This document shows, in pieces, positions 33,823 to 45,073 of a stretch of 64,000 nucleotides of DNA (position 1 is its first letter; each line of letters begins with the position of its first letter). Origin of the DNA: Paramacrobiotus metropolitanus (Eukaryota; Tardigrada; Eutardigrada; Parachela; Macrobiotidae); contig NW_026570248.1 of the NCBI RefSeq assembly GCF_019649055.1, positions 930,001 to 994,000 on the forward strand. Reading direction: 5' to 3'. A program made the position numbers and the translations under genes. The notes beneath the pieces were generated by a model, which saw nothing but the letters and a program-made list of their open reading frames with translations, did no database searches and had not been told where the DNA came from.

Positions 33823-36249
33823 TCAAACAGCGACAGTGTTGGGTACGACAGCCGGTCCCCCTCCTTTATATATTGTCGGTGCAGGGTACAGTTTCTCAGA
33901 CTTGTATTCAACATAGCTCGTAGTTTGAGCTACAACAATTCCTCCTACCAAAACAATCATACATCCAGCAAAAGTTTAAAAAATTGTAGTCGGGAACATT
34001 ATACGGCTTCGCTCCATGCAGGAAGCACTGAACCCCATCCCTGCATCAGCTGTCCAGGTTGCACATACGGGCAGACACATTTCGTGGTCCATACTCGGGC
34101 GGACGCAGTACACGGAAATCGCCGGGCAAAGGCAGGTAGTACACCGATGTCTGCACTCCTGGGTTTACTTGAGGATAAACGCAGAAGATAACCGGTTGCG
34201 TTGACGAAGTCGTAACCTTGATACGCCGGGAAAGGTGGAATTATGGATCGGTTTGGATACAATTATTCACATTGGTGTTCCATCCTTGATAAGTGGGCGA
34301 GTAAGTATTGACAGGCGCCGGTACTGGGCAACAGTCTGCCGGTAACTGGTCGAATTTGATGACACATATTGCGTGGGGGATATTGTTGTGGCAGCTATGG
34401 TACTTCGGAATTCAGATAATGTTCGTCATGGTCATCTTGCTCCAAAATTAATGATCCATTTTTATTCTGATTGCTCCTTTATCGCGATACGCCGTACTGT
34501 TATATTCTACAAGATCAGCTGCAGCGGGATATCGCCGGAGTGGATGCTTCGTTGGCGTAATTGTAGTTTGTCTTTGTCGTACTGGGCATCGAAGCGCTGC
34601 AGTTCGCCTAAACAATGTAAACTCATTTGCCTGCCTGCCTGATAACGATAACGTGATAGGCAAAATATTTAAAATAAACACCCGGGCGTAAGCTGACAGC
34701 GCAACCAACCAGTTCAATGCTTCAGGAAATCACAAATCAGACGATCCATCCAGACAAGCACTTCTAGGTTGTGGGCGAGGAGGTGGGATTACAACAGAAT
34801 CCGTTAGTCAGGTACTCTGTACGCTAACAATCATACACTGGCGGCGTCGCATTCACGAACGAGAGCAAGACGACCATGAACTCCAGTCTCCAGCAAATTC
34901 AGTCTTTTCTCGTAAACCTGCAAGGATGCAAACATGTGACTTGTGAGTAATATCGATGAAGAAAAAAAGGCAGTGCCACTGACGTGGGCAACTTTCGAGA
35001 TGATTCGAAGACGTACCGCATTTTTTACGATTGCACTGGGCTACTTCAAAAGCCGGTTTGGTACAGAATTCTCCATTCATTACTGGAAGGTTATCTGCAA
35101 GCGTCCGATTGCGATACCCATATCCTGTCCACACGGTTTCGAGCACGACGACCATTCACTCCACGGAGGATAAATGAAATTGTTTATATCTATGAATTTA
35201 CAAATAAAACGCGTACAACAATATAAATGAAAATGTGGAAACGGGATGTGATCAATCTTACCTTTATAACAGCTTCGGTAATCGCATTCGACCTGCTGTA
35301 TTTCAATTCTCGGGCAATCTTCGACATGCGTCGAACCACAACTGAATATACGGAACGTGTTAGCGAAATAACCATATTCAGAACACGGCTGGAGCAAGGA
35401 TTGGGCAATAACAAGCTACTCCATGCTGCATAATTTTGACGGTAATCTGTTCAATAATATACTCAGTATGACAAATTTGTCCTTACCATTAGGTGTACAC
35501 ACGAGTTGTTGTCCTTACGGTCACAAGGATGAGTGTTGCACAACTGAATATCACACGGTGTCCCGCATATTAAATGTTGACCGATACCGCTCGATAATCA
35601 TTTTCGAATGCGCATAGTTGAATCACCTCCGCATAAGGAAGAACATGGAGACCAGCTTGACCAGTGATCCCAGGCCAGTGCTTTCTCTAAAAATTTCACG
35701 GGATTATTTCAATATAGAATTTAGAGCATATTCCACGGAAAATTAACATAAAATGTCTGAACTCGACATGTACTGCACGACGAAAACACTAAACAGGTAC
35801 AGCGAAAACAAAATCATGCTAATTGCACACCTACTTGAAACGACAAGAAGAACGTTTTCGACATCGTTCCATTTCGAAGTCGTGACCTTGACAGGCATCA
35901 GAATCCTTTCCAGATGGACACACAGAGTACTTATAACGTATTCTTGTTTCGACGCCGCAAGTATGCGAACATGAGCTCCAAGGATTTCAAGAGGATAATC
36001 GCGCTTCAACTTCTTGATCTGCAAGTGGCCGTGATTTGAAAGAACGAGCGTCAGCTATCGTCAGTAATCCAGTATCCTATCGTAAGAAAGTGTCAAGTCG
36101 TACCGTCACAAGCGTCCGTAGTAAATGCCTTTTCTTTGTAAGGATCAGAATTACAAATTTCATCATAACGCTGTTGTGTAGGGACATTCCAAGTTCCATA
36201 GCGAATGCGGCCACCTCCTCCACATTTGTGATTGCATGGTGACCAGTAT
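33823..36249 (-). pseudogene. Decayed TSP1-repeat gene
   Basis: Reading down the minus strand there are at least six thrombospondin type-1 repeats on separate exons: YWSPCNHKCGGGGRIR (36,249-36,100), NPWSSCSHTCGVETRIR (about 35,990-35,840), HWSSWSPCSSLCGG (about 35,675-35,520), a repeat ending DCPRIEIQQVECDYRSC (about 35,430-35,270), PWSEWSSCSKPCG (about 35,175-35,040) and DWSSWSSCSRS (about 34,910-34,850). A Pro/Tyr-rich part follows (34,350-34,050), then a hydrophobic MIVLVGGIVVAQ and a tail ending at TGA 33,823. Such proteins are secreted or surface adhesion/matrix proteins. Lesions: TGA at 35,987-35,989 where the first conserved Trp is expected; TGA after MRIRK where Cys is expected; frameshifts in the fourth and fifth repeats; a lost acceptor AG before PPWSEW; and a stop in the sixth. 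Confidence 0.78.
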
Positions 36250-36252
36250 CTA

Positions 36253-37214
36253 GTGATAATTAAACTCTTAATTATGCTGGGAATTAAACATTATGATTAA
36301 TTCAATTAAAATTATGACAATTTTGATTATGCTGAGCATAATTAAAATTGCGCAATTTGAATTAAGCTTGAGCATAATTAAAATTGGTCAATTTTAATTA
36401 TGCTTAAGCTTAATTATGAGTCAAATCAGGAATAATATAAATAGCTTGATCAAACAAAAACTGAATTTTAATTATGATAAGCAAAATTAAAATTGAGCAA
36501 TTTTAATTGTGCTCCAGCTTAATTAAAATTGTTGAATTTTGATTATGCTGATCATAATTAAAATTAATCAATTTTCAATTATGATAAGCTTAATCAAAAT
36601 TATAAGCAAAATAATTATGATGAGTTTAATATTCACTACCAGTATCATAACCTTCGCTGGCTGTAAATAAACACATCCTAATATTTAGCAAACAATCAAA
36701 GTAAAAAGGGAAGAGTAGGACACATTTTAAAGAAAAATGTTTATAAAAAGATTATACTCTAGTATTTTTCTATCAGTTGTACACTTCCGATGTTCACCAC
36801 TCACACTCGTTTAAAATTAAAAAGCTCATTACAAGTAGTGAATATTAAACTCATCATAATTATTTTGCTTATAATTTTGATTAAGCTTATCATAATTGGA
36901 AATTGATCAATTTTAATTATGATTAGCATAATCAAAATTCAACAATTTTAATTAAACTGGAGCATAATTAAAATTGTCCAATTTTAATTTTGCTTATCAT
37001 AATTAAAATTCAGTTTTCTTTGATCAGGCTATTTATATTGTTCATAATTTGACTCAGAATTAAGCTTAAGTATAATTAAAATTGACGAATTTTAATTATG
37101 CTTACTTCAATTAAACTGCAATTTTAATTATGCTCAGCATAATCAAAATTTATAATTTTAATTGAATTAATCATAATGTTTAATTCCCAGCAAAATTAAG
37201 AGTTTTATTATCAC
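36253..37214. mobile_element. AT-rich foldback element with TA ends
   Basis: A 962-bp near-palindrome. Its left arm (36,253-36,639) and right arm (36,835-37,214) are inverted copies with few differences, built of AATTAAAATTG and AATTATGCT words, around a unique loop of about 195 bp. The ends read GTGATAAT and its inverse with TA on both sides. No coding capacity. It lies at the splice acceptor of the first recognisable TSP1 exon, one acceptor base being part of the flanking TA. Confidence 0.88.
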
Positions 37215-37946
37215 TAATTACAAGTAAAAATGCCCATAAAAGAAAACTAGACTCACCGTTGACGCTTACTCCCACACGCTTACAATCCCATCCGAACTGA
37301 TCCGTGAGATGTTTCCACCAGCAAAACAACAAAAATCCAGAATAATCGTGGAATGCTTTCTATCTGGCAGTCTCTTCTATAGAGGACGGTCTGCAGAGTG
37401 CAGATTGAAATCAGCGCGCTGAAATACTGAAAGGCTTCCCACGAGCCTGGTTTCTGCTCTTCCGTACGCCATACCCACCTGTGTGGCAGTTACTTACAGT
37501 GGTAAACGGGCGGTTAGGATAAAATCCAACGCATAACGACGGTACATGCAGTCTAGAAGTAGAGACACTAGTCACTAGTGACTAGAGTTAGACAGGCAAA
37601 AAACAGCATTTTCAGTTTTCTCAATATTTGCGGTTGTTTTAAAACTTAAGTAGAGTCCAAAGAGGTGAATGTCAATAACAGTTGTATTTTATTTTTGATG
37701 TCTTCTTTTGTTACCTACAGAGCTGGTTTTCAAAGCGAAGTTTTTTTATCTATTAGAATTTATTGTAAACTGCTCGGCTAGGCTGCTAAGAAGTGGATGC
37801 TTTACTTAGCTTCAGCGTTCTGATTTTCTAGAAGCTGTGAATTTGACCAACTGGTGCTTGGAGTTTTCTTTCATATTGTTACGGAATATTCTGTATCTAA
37901 GTGCATTAAAGTACTTGAACAGAATTGGTTTTGGTCCATCCGGAGA
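37215..37946. other. Flank of TSP1 remnant and 5' UTR of next gene
   Basis: On the minus strand, 37,260-37,370 looks like an exon: acceptor CTGCCAG near 37,367, donor GTGAGT near 37,258, with a frame containing FLLFCWWKHLTDQFGWDCKR. It could be the former upstream exon of the TSP1 gene, but splice phase does not agree with the TSP1 frame. The plus side near 37,800-37,946 is the presumed 5' UTR of the coiled-coil gene. Confidence 0.35.
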
Positions 37947-40900
37947 ATGGAAGAAGGGGACAGTTCGGTTGAGCTGGGTGATGAAGAACTTGACGAGGAG
38001 TACCACGCTCTGCAGGAGCAGATTGACGAACTCTTTCAGGGATGGAATGCAAGTGCGGAGTCCAGAAGCTCTTCCCTATACGACGGACTGCATGAAGCTT
38101 CTCAGAACTACAACAACTGTTTATTAGTAGCGGAAAAGATGAATGCCCGTTCTGAAAGTAAGAAACTTCGGTGTTAGAACAGAAGCAGTATTTGCTGTAG
38201 TTGCACGGTCGTGACGCTGCAACAATCGCGTGTGGCCTTGGCTAGAGTTGAAATCACGATTTCACTTTTCATTTCACTTTCATTTCGTATTCACGCGGAC
38301 CCCCGCGTGAAATGTGAAATGAAATGTGAAATGGTGAAATCGGGAAATCGCTTGAAATTACGAAATTACAGCGATTCACAATATTTTTTGCAACAGAAGT
38401 TATTCACTCCCCTGTATTTTTTTGTGTAACCGCTTCTAACTCGAACCCCTGCATTAGGCAACAGACATTATTGTAGTAACTGGAAGAGAAGATAACGTTT
38501 TTCATACGCTTTAAGGGAAGTGGCCCGGTACATGGCAACAAATTCGTGTACGTACATGCGCGAAAACCTTCACTTTCGCGCACTCCCAAACACATTTTTG
38601 TTTTGGTTTATCACATTCTGTAGCCAGATGATTTGTATACACTGGCGTGAAAACCGTTTGTGCGCGCAACATCCGGTTCGGGAGATATGGCTGTTAGAAA
38701 ATACCAAAAAGTTTAAATGCATTCAGGTGTACCAAAGTCTTATTATGGACCGATCTCCTTCACATTTTGCACGTAAATGCACATGGCCACGAACATCGTT
38801 TTTACACCGATCAGACTTCCATGATTTCTGTCAAATTTTAAAATGAATTTTAAAATTTTTGAAATTCTATTTTAAAATTTGAAAAACTTGCTAGAACAGT
38901 GGATTGATGTGAAAACGTTCTTCGTGGTTATGTGCATTTACGTTCAAAATTTGAGGGAGATCGGTCCATAATGAGACTTTTGGTACACCTGAATGCATTC
39001 AAACTTTTTGGAATTTTCTAACGGCCATAACTCCCGAACCGGATGTTGCGCGCGCAAACGGTTTTCACGCCAGTGTATACAAATCATCTGGCTACAGAAT
39101 GTCATAAGACAAGAGAAAAACGGGTTTGGGAGTGCGCGAAAGTGAAAGATTTCGTGCATGTTCCCGACTTTCGTACCATGTACCGGGCCACTTCCCTTAA
39201 TTAAGTGCAGGTAATTGCAGAATTTCGAAATCTTAAAAACATACTTAGCCAAAACGCACTAAGATTTAGTTCTACTGTTCTGACCAGTAATACTAAGAAT
39301 TCGGTTTGTCAAACTCGGATCTCGTACTGCGGATAAAAAACAAATACTAATAATGTTTCAGAGGCGTTTACAGTGTACTTAAGATGAAATGCAAAATAAC
39401 AGAATTTCTGGGCTGCAGATACTTGCACTTCGCAGTCTTACAGTTGGACGTGACAACTTTACCAGGACACAGTCAAAAGGCGCTACTGCTAGTACAATAC
39501 GTGTAATTCAAAAATAATTCCGTGCAGTGCGCTACTGCGCTGTTTGTTGTATAGAAATGAGCATTTCCTTTTTATGCCTTGTTCTTCGGTATCAATTATC
39601 CTGGTCAAACTTCAGCTCCTAATTTTAGTCTTAAATAGTTTCAACTTATTTTGTACTAAAAAGTAAAAGTAAACTGCAAAATCATTTTGTGCATACCGTA
39701 TAGTCTTTACTGAATAATAAAATTAAGGAAACCGTTATAGGCTCCCCCTAAAACCCCCGTTTATTATAGGCACCCCTTTCGCACCCTGTTTATTATAGGC
39801 ACCCATTTTGAATTAATACGGCAAATAATATTATGTAAACGGAATGTTATCTACATATTCCAAAAATTTGTCATTATTGTTCTGTACAGTTGCTTTGACC
39901 GTAAAAATTATATCACATTATGGCCGGTTCAAGCAGCTCTCTTGCGCCGGGGCCATCGGAAGCCATGATCAATTTAGTATTCCCATCACTGAATGTCGCA
40001 TTCCCATCACTGATTTAGTATTCCCATCACTGAATGTCGGCGGTCGCTGACCTGAAGTACGAATTTCTTTTGAAGAATTCTAGAAAGACTAAGGCATACC
40101 GGGAAGCGACTTCCCAAACCTTTCCAAACATTCATAATACGACGGTCTGAAAAGTTCAAGAACGGTGAAGCTCTGAGCCGTCCTTAAGTGCAGAAAGATT
40201 TTACGAATATGTACGTGCACCACAGAGAATACGAAAAGAAGGGCGTTGGAGCTCGGCCATTCCTCCTAGGCGACGAAACCAGTGCGCGGCTCGCGCCAGG
40301 CATCAGGCAGGTGAAATCACCGCGCACTGCACTTCCCGGTACCAGCATTGCAGACTGCGACGAAGCAAGTACATCTCAGAACTGTGGGCCCTGGTGAAAA
40401 CGGCATAGGAGTCCTGATAAACCTTACGACAGCGACCTGACTGATGTCCTATCGGTTGGGCGGATGCATTATGACAGGGTCATCGGCATCTTCTCATATA
40501 TATCTATGTCAGAAAGGAAATCTAGAACGCTCGAATATCCAGGTGACCTGCCATCTGCAATCCCGACGGGCAGTGTCGGGCAGGAAGTAAAGCGCATACA
40601 GAATAATCTAGCGGCAGGAATGGAATCATTCAGGCCCTGTATATCTCAAACCATTTTGTGCTGTCGCACAAACACCATCCGAAGCCAGTGAATGAGCTGA
40701 TCATCGTGAAAGGTGACCTTCTGGTCACAGTTGAAGACGCGCTACTAATTCGTTCTAGGCTGGCTGATTTGCCTAATCGTCCTATTGTAACTGTAGGCTG
40801 GAAAGCCTGATGTACTTAACTCGACGCCAGAAAAATTATTGTACTATTATCCGAATAAAGCTGCATTACTTATTGAGAATACTGAATCTGTTATATTAAG

Positions 40901-42548
40901 TTAAAAAGGGTGCCTATAATAAACGGGGTGTGAAAAGGGGTGCCTATAATAAACGGGGGTTTTAGGGGGTGCCTGTAAGGGTACCCTAAAATTAATAATC
41001 TAGTTACAATTAAAGTTTTCGAAATTTCGAACTTTTACTAGTAGTGTGCAGTTCTATAAATCAATGCTTTAACTGCTTTCGGCCCTAATAAAAGGCTGCT
41101 TTCGGCCCTTTCGGCTGTTTACAGCCCTAATAAAAGCCAAAATTATCAGTTTAAATAAAATTTTTTATTGCACGTTTCATTTCATTTCACTTCATTTCGC
41201 TTTCATTTCACTTCTTTTCACAAATGGGTCTAAGCCTCGTGAATTTCAACCCTAGCCTTGGCTGAAGCGTACAATTGTATTTTATAACAAATAAAACGAA
41301 GTAACAATATCTGAATCTCTTTCAGAGTATATGCTTCACATTCTCTCGAACATCTCCCAGTTGAAAGATGCTGTGGACACCGATGAATCCACAGGTAATT
41401 CCGATAAGCCAGAACCGCCTGTACGAGTACTAAAAATTGGTTAATTGGTAATTGATTTGTTGGGTTTAATAACTGGAGCAGTTGAAAATTAGAATCTCGA
41501 ATTCGGGCAGATACGCATTTTGTGTCTTACGGTTTACCCGGCAGTTTTATTACTGCACTGTGGAACATTTCTTTTTCTTCGTGTTTAGGTGCATCTCTTA
41601 CTGCCGACAATGTCCAGGCATACCAGAAGGCTATCGATGATTTTGATACAAAATTATCCAGGTACGGGCGGGATGTGCAGGAAAAGATCAACATCATTAG
41701 ACAGCGTTTGACGAACATGGAGAACGAATTAGCAGGTAAAGTGCTGCACTACCACGAGAGTAATTTAAGCACCGAAATCGCGGTTTTCAGTCGATTGTTT
41801 TATTTGCTACTACTCTAGTAAATGATCCGCCAAAAGAGCCGCAGTTTGCTGTCAGCAAAAGCTACGAGCAGGTTTTAGTGACACTTTCCGTTTGTTGTAG
41901 AGAAAAGAGAAAGAAGGAAGGTTCTTTTGTTGGAACTCGCGAGAAAAGAAGCCTACTTAAAAGCAGCTGTTGATTTTATGGGATTCAGCGTAAAAATAAC
42001 AACAGGTATGGAATTTTATTGCCAGTCTGTGCATTCCGACCATGATCCATCCATCTGCTTTTGAAGGAAACAGCTGCGCTGAAGTGACGTTTGCTAAATT
42101 GGGGGACGGCGCGGTTTCGGAAGGAGGGACGGAAATGGATCTTCAAAAAGGGACAGGCAAGTTTGACCATCCCATGTTTACTGTTATGTACCGCAATCAA
42201 AATGTAACCGCTCTTTGGGCGAAAGGTGTAACTGTACTCACAACAACCCTATTCACTTAGTTTTCACTTAGTTTTCAGGGTCATTATCTGTGCTGTCACG
42301 CTGTGAAATTTTTCAAAAAGGAATCCAGTACGCTGATAAGTTAATTTACAACCAAGGGATAATTTTAACATTATTTGGTTGCAGTTCGCCGGGTATGGCC
42401 AGCATCTCTCAAGGAGAATCTGCCAGTTGGTCAAGAATTAAACGGTAGTAAACAGAAGTATCCACTGGTGAAACTACTAACGGCCACTCGCAGAGCTTTG
42501 AAGGAGCACTTCGAAAGTTTGAATTCAAATGGCGAAAACCTGGGCTGA
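37947..42548 (+). CDS. Coiled-coil protein, possibly kinetochore Spc25
   Basis: Six exons join in frame (37,947-38,157; 41,326-41,394; 41,589-41,735; 41,901-42,005; 42,067-42,225; 42,385-42,548), giving about 284 residues. The N-terminus is acidic (MEEGDSSVELGDEELDEE), followed by about 140 residues of heptad-like helix (YQKAIDDFDTKLSRYG, INIIRQRLTNMENEL, RKVLLLELARKEAYLKAA), then a compact alpha/beta C-terminus (FMGFSVKITT, EVTFAKLG, MFTVMYRNQNV, VKLLTATRRALKEHF). Coiled coil plus small globular end is the plan of Spc25 of the Ndc80 complex, which links kinetochores to microtubules. The match is by architecture and faint similarity only; other coiled-coil proteins are possible. Intron 1 is 3.2 kb of nested transposons; the others are 61-194 bp. 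Confidence 0.72.
38511..39200. mobile_element. TTAA-flanked hairpin MITE
   Basis: Starts TTAAGGGAAGTGGCCCGGTA and ends with the inverse, CCGGGCCACTTCCCTTAA. The two halves are long inverted repeats of roughly 300 bp around an AT-rich middle near 38,850-38,900. TTAA at both ends is the target site of piggyBac-type elements. The arms make mirror-image frames with similar peptides on opposite strands. No transposase. Confidence 0.85.
39718..40998. mobile_element. C-rich foldback element
   Basis: Inverted ends of about 80 bp, built of repeated TTTATTATAGGCACCCC units and CCCCCTAAAACCCCCG, at 39,736-39,805 and 40,903-40,985. The 1.1-kb middle has short frames but no recognisable protein; ATTCCCATCACTGA occurs four times around 39,975-40,037. 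Ends are approximate because the inverted similarity fades gradually. It lies inside the larger foldback element in intron 1. Confidence 0.72.
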
Positions 42549-43536
42549 TGTTGCTAATATTCATTGTGTGTGTATGACAATAATCTATGAATGTGCATCG
42601 TCATATTAAATTAGAATACAGGTATCTGTTATCGCTAAATAATTATTATACAAGTACGGTACTTATGTTCGGCGTTTGCCTATGGTTTTGAATTTCAGAC
42701 TGTGTTACCAGCGTATTTTTATTTGGTCTGTTGGTGCTGTAACTCATAAGCATGAATCAGTTTATGGTTGTTTTAGATGTCAGATAAAGCATAATACCGT
42801 CCTATGGCACGAGATGTCAAGCACGGGGGACGTAATAGTACAAATGCAAGCGGCCTGCTTTTCGTAACTTCTGTTTGTTCCAAGTTTTTTGTAACTTGCT
42901 GCTAGTCGGCAAATTTTTCAAAAACATCGGTTCCGAAAGAATGGTATATCGGCATGGCTGTTCAGTGGTTTTCCAGTCATCAGTACTGGAAGCCGTGGAA
43001 GGTTTCAATTTCGCACATGTCTTATTTAATGAAGTGCTTCAACAAACCGACCGACTATTACAGTTTTAGCCTTTAGTGATTCATAACCATTTCGTAGTTA
43101 AAAAAAATTTGCTACTGACACGACATAGCAAGTACTGCGGAAATTCTGCTTCAAAAAAGTTGATGGTTCTCAATGTACGTATCACAGCAACGTTGATAAC
43201 AGTTACCAGTACGACGATGGTTCCTCCACGTTTACAAATGAACACTGCCTTATCAACGTATCGTCGTAACTGCACTGCAAAACGCTAATGCCGTTAAAAT
43301 ACAACCGAGAATTAATGCCAAAAAACTGATAGCTACAGTGGTGACAACTGAAGTACAGTAAACCTATTCAGAACCATAATAGCAAAAGCAAGATGTCTCA
43401 AGAGAAAGAAAAACGATAATCCAGCAATGAACAATTGTTAAATTACGACTAATTAAAACATACAGGACTTCTACCGCGTGAAAATCTTCCAATCCAGAAT
43501 TCCAGTGCAGATTTATGAAAACGCTTTCGACCAGCC
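42549..43536. other. Space between converging genes
   Basis: Lies between the 3' ends of the coiled-coil gene and UBE2D, which point toward each other. Short frames of 60-75 codons are not supported. It should hold both 3' UTRs. Confidence 0.4.

Positions 43537-45073
<1,537 letters not shown>

Larger units (their letters stand above)
38242..41254. mobile_element. Foldback-like element filling intron 1
   Basis: Left end CTAGAGTTGAAATCACG and right end CGTGAATTTCAACCCTAG are inverted. CCTTGGCT or CCTTGG occurs on both outer sides (from 38,236 and from 41,255), a 6-8 bp target duplication. Inside each end lie TTTCATTTCAC-type repeats (38,257-38,350, themselves palindromic, and 41,175-41,222). 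The 3.0-kb body contains two other elements. Removing it would leave an intron of only about 150 bp. Confidence 0.68.

Noticed and set aside
35520-35990. TGA read as Trp or Cys (recoding or selenocysteine) in the TSP1 exons
   Set aside because: Intact neighbours (SLC35B4-like, SLC6, MANF, UBE2D) end normally in TGA, and the same gene also has frameshifts and a lost acceptor, so simple decay explains it better.
36253-37214. CRISPR-like or satellite array suggested by repeated AATTAAAATTG words
   Set aside because: The words are not regularly spaced; the whole segment is one inverted repeat with TA ends.
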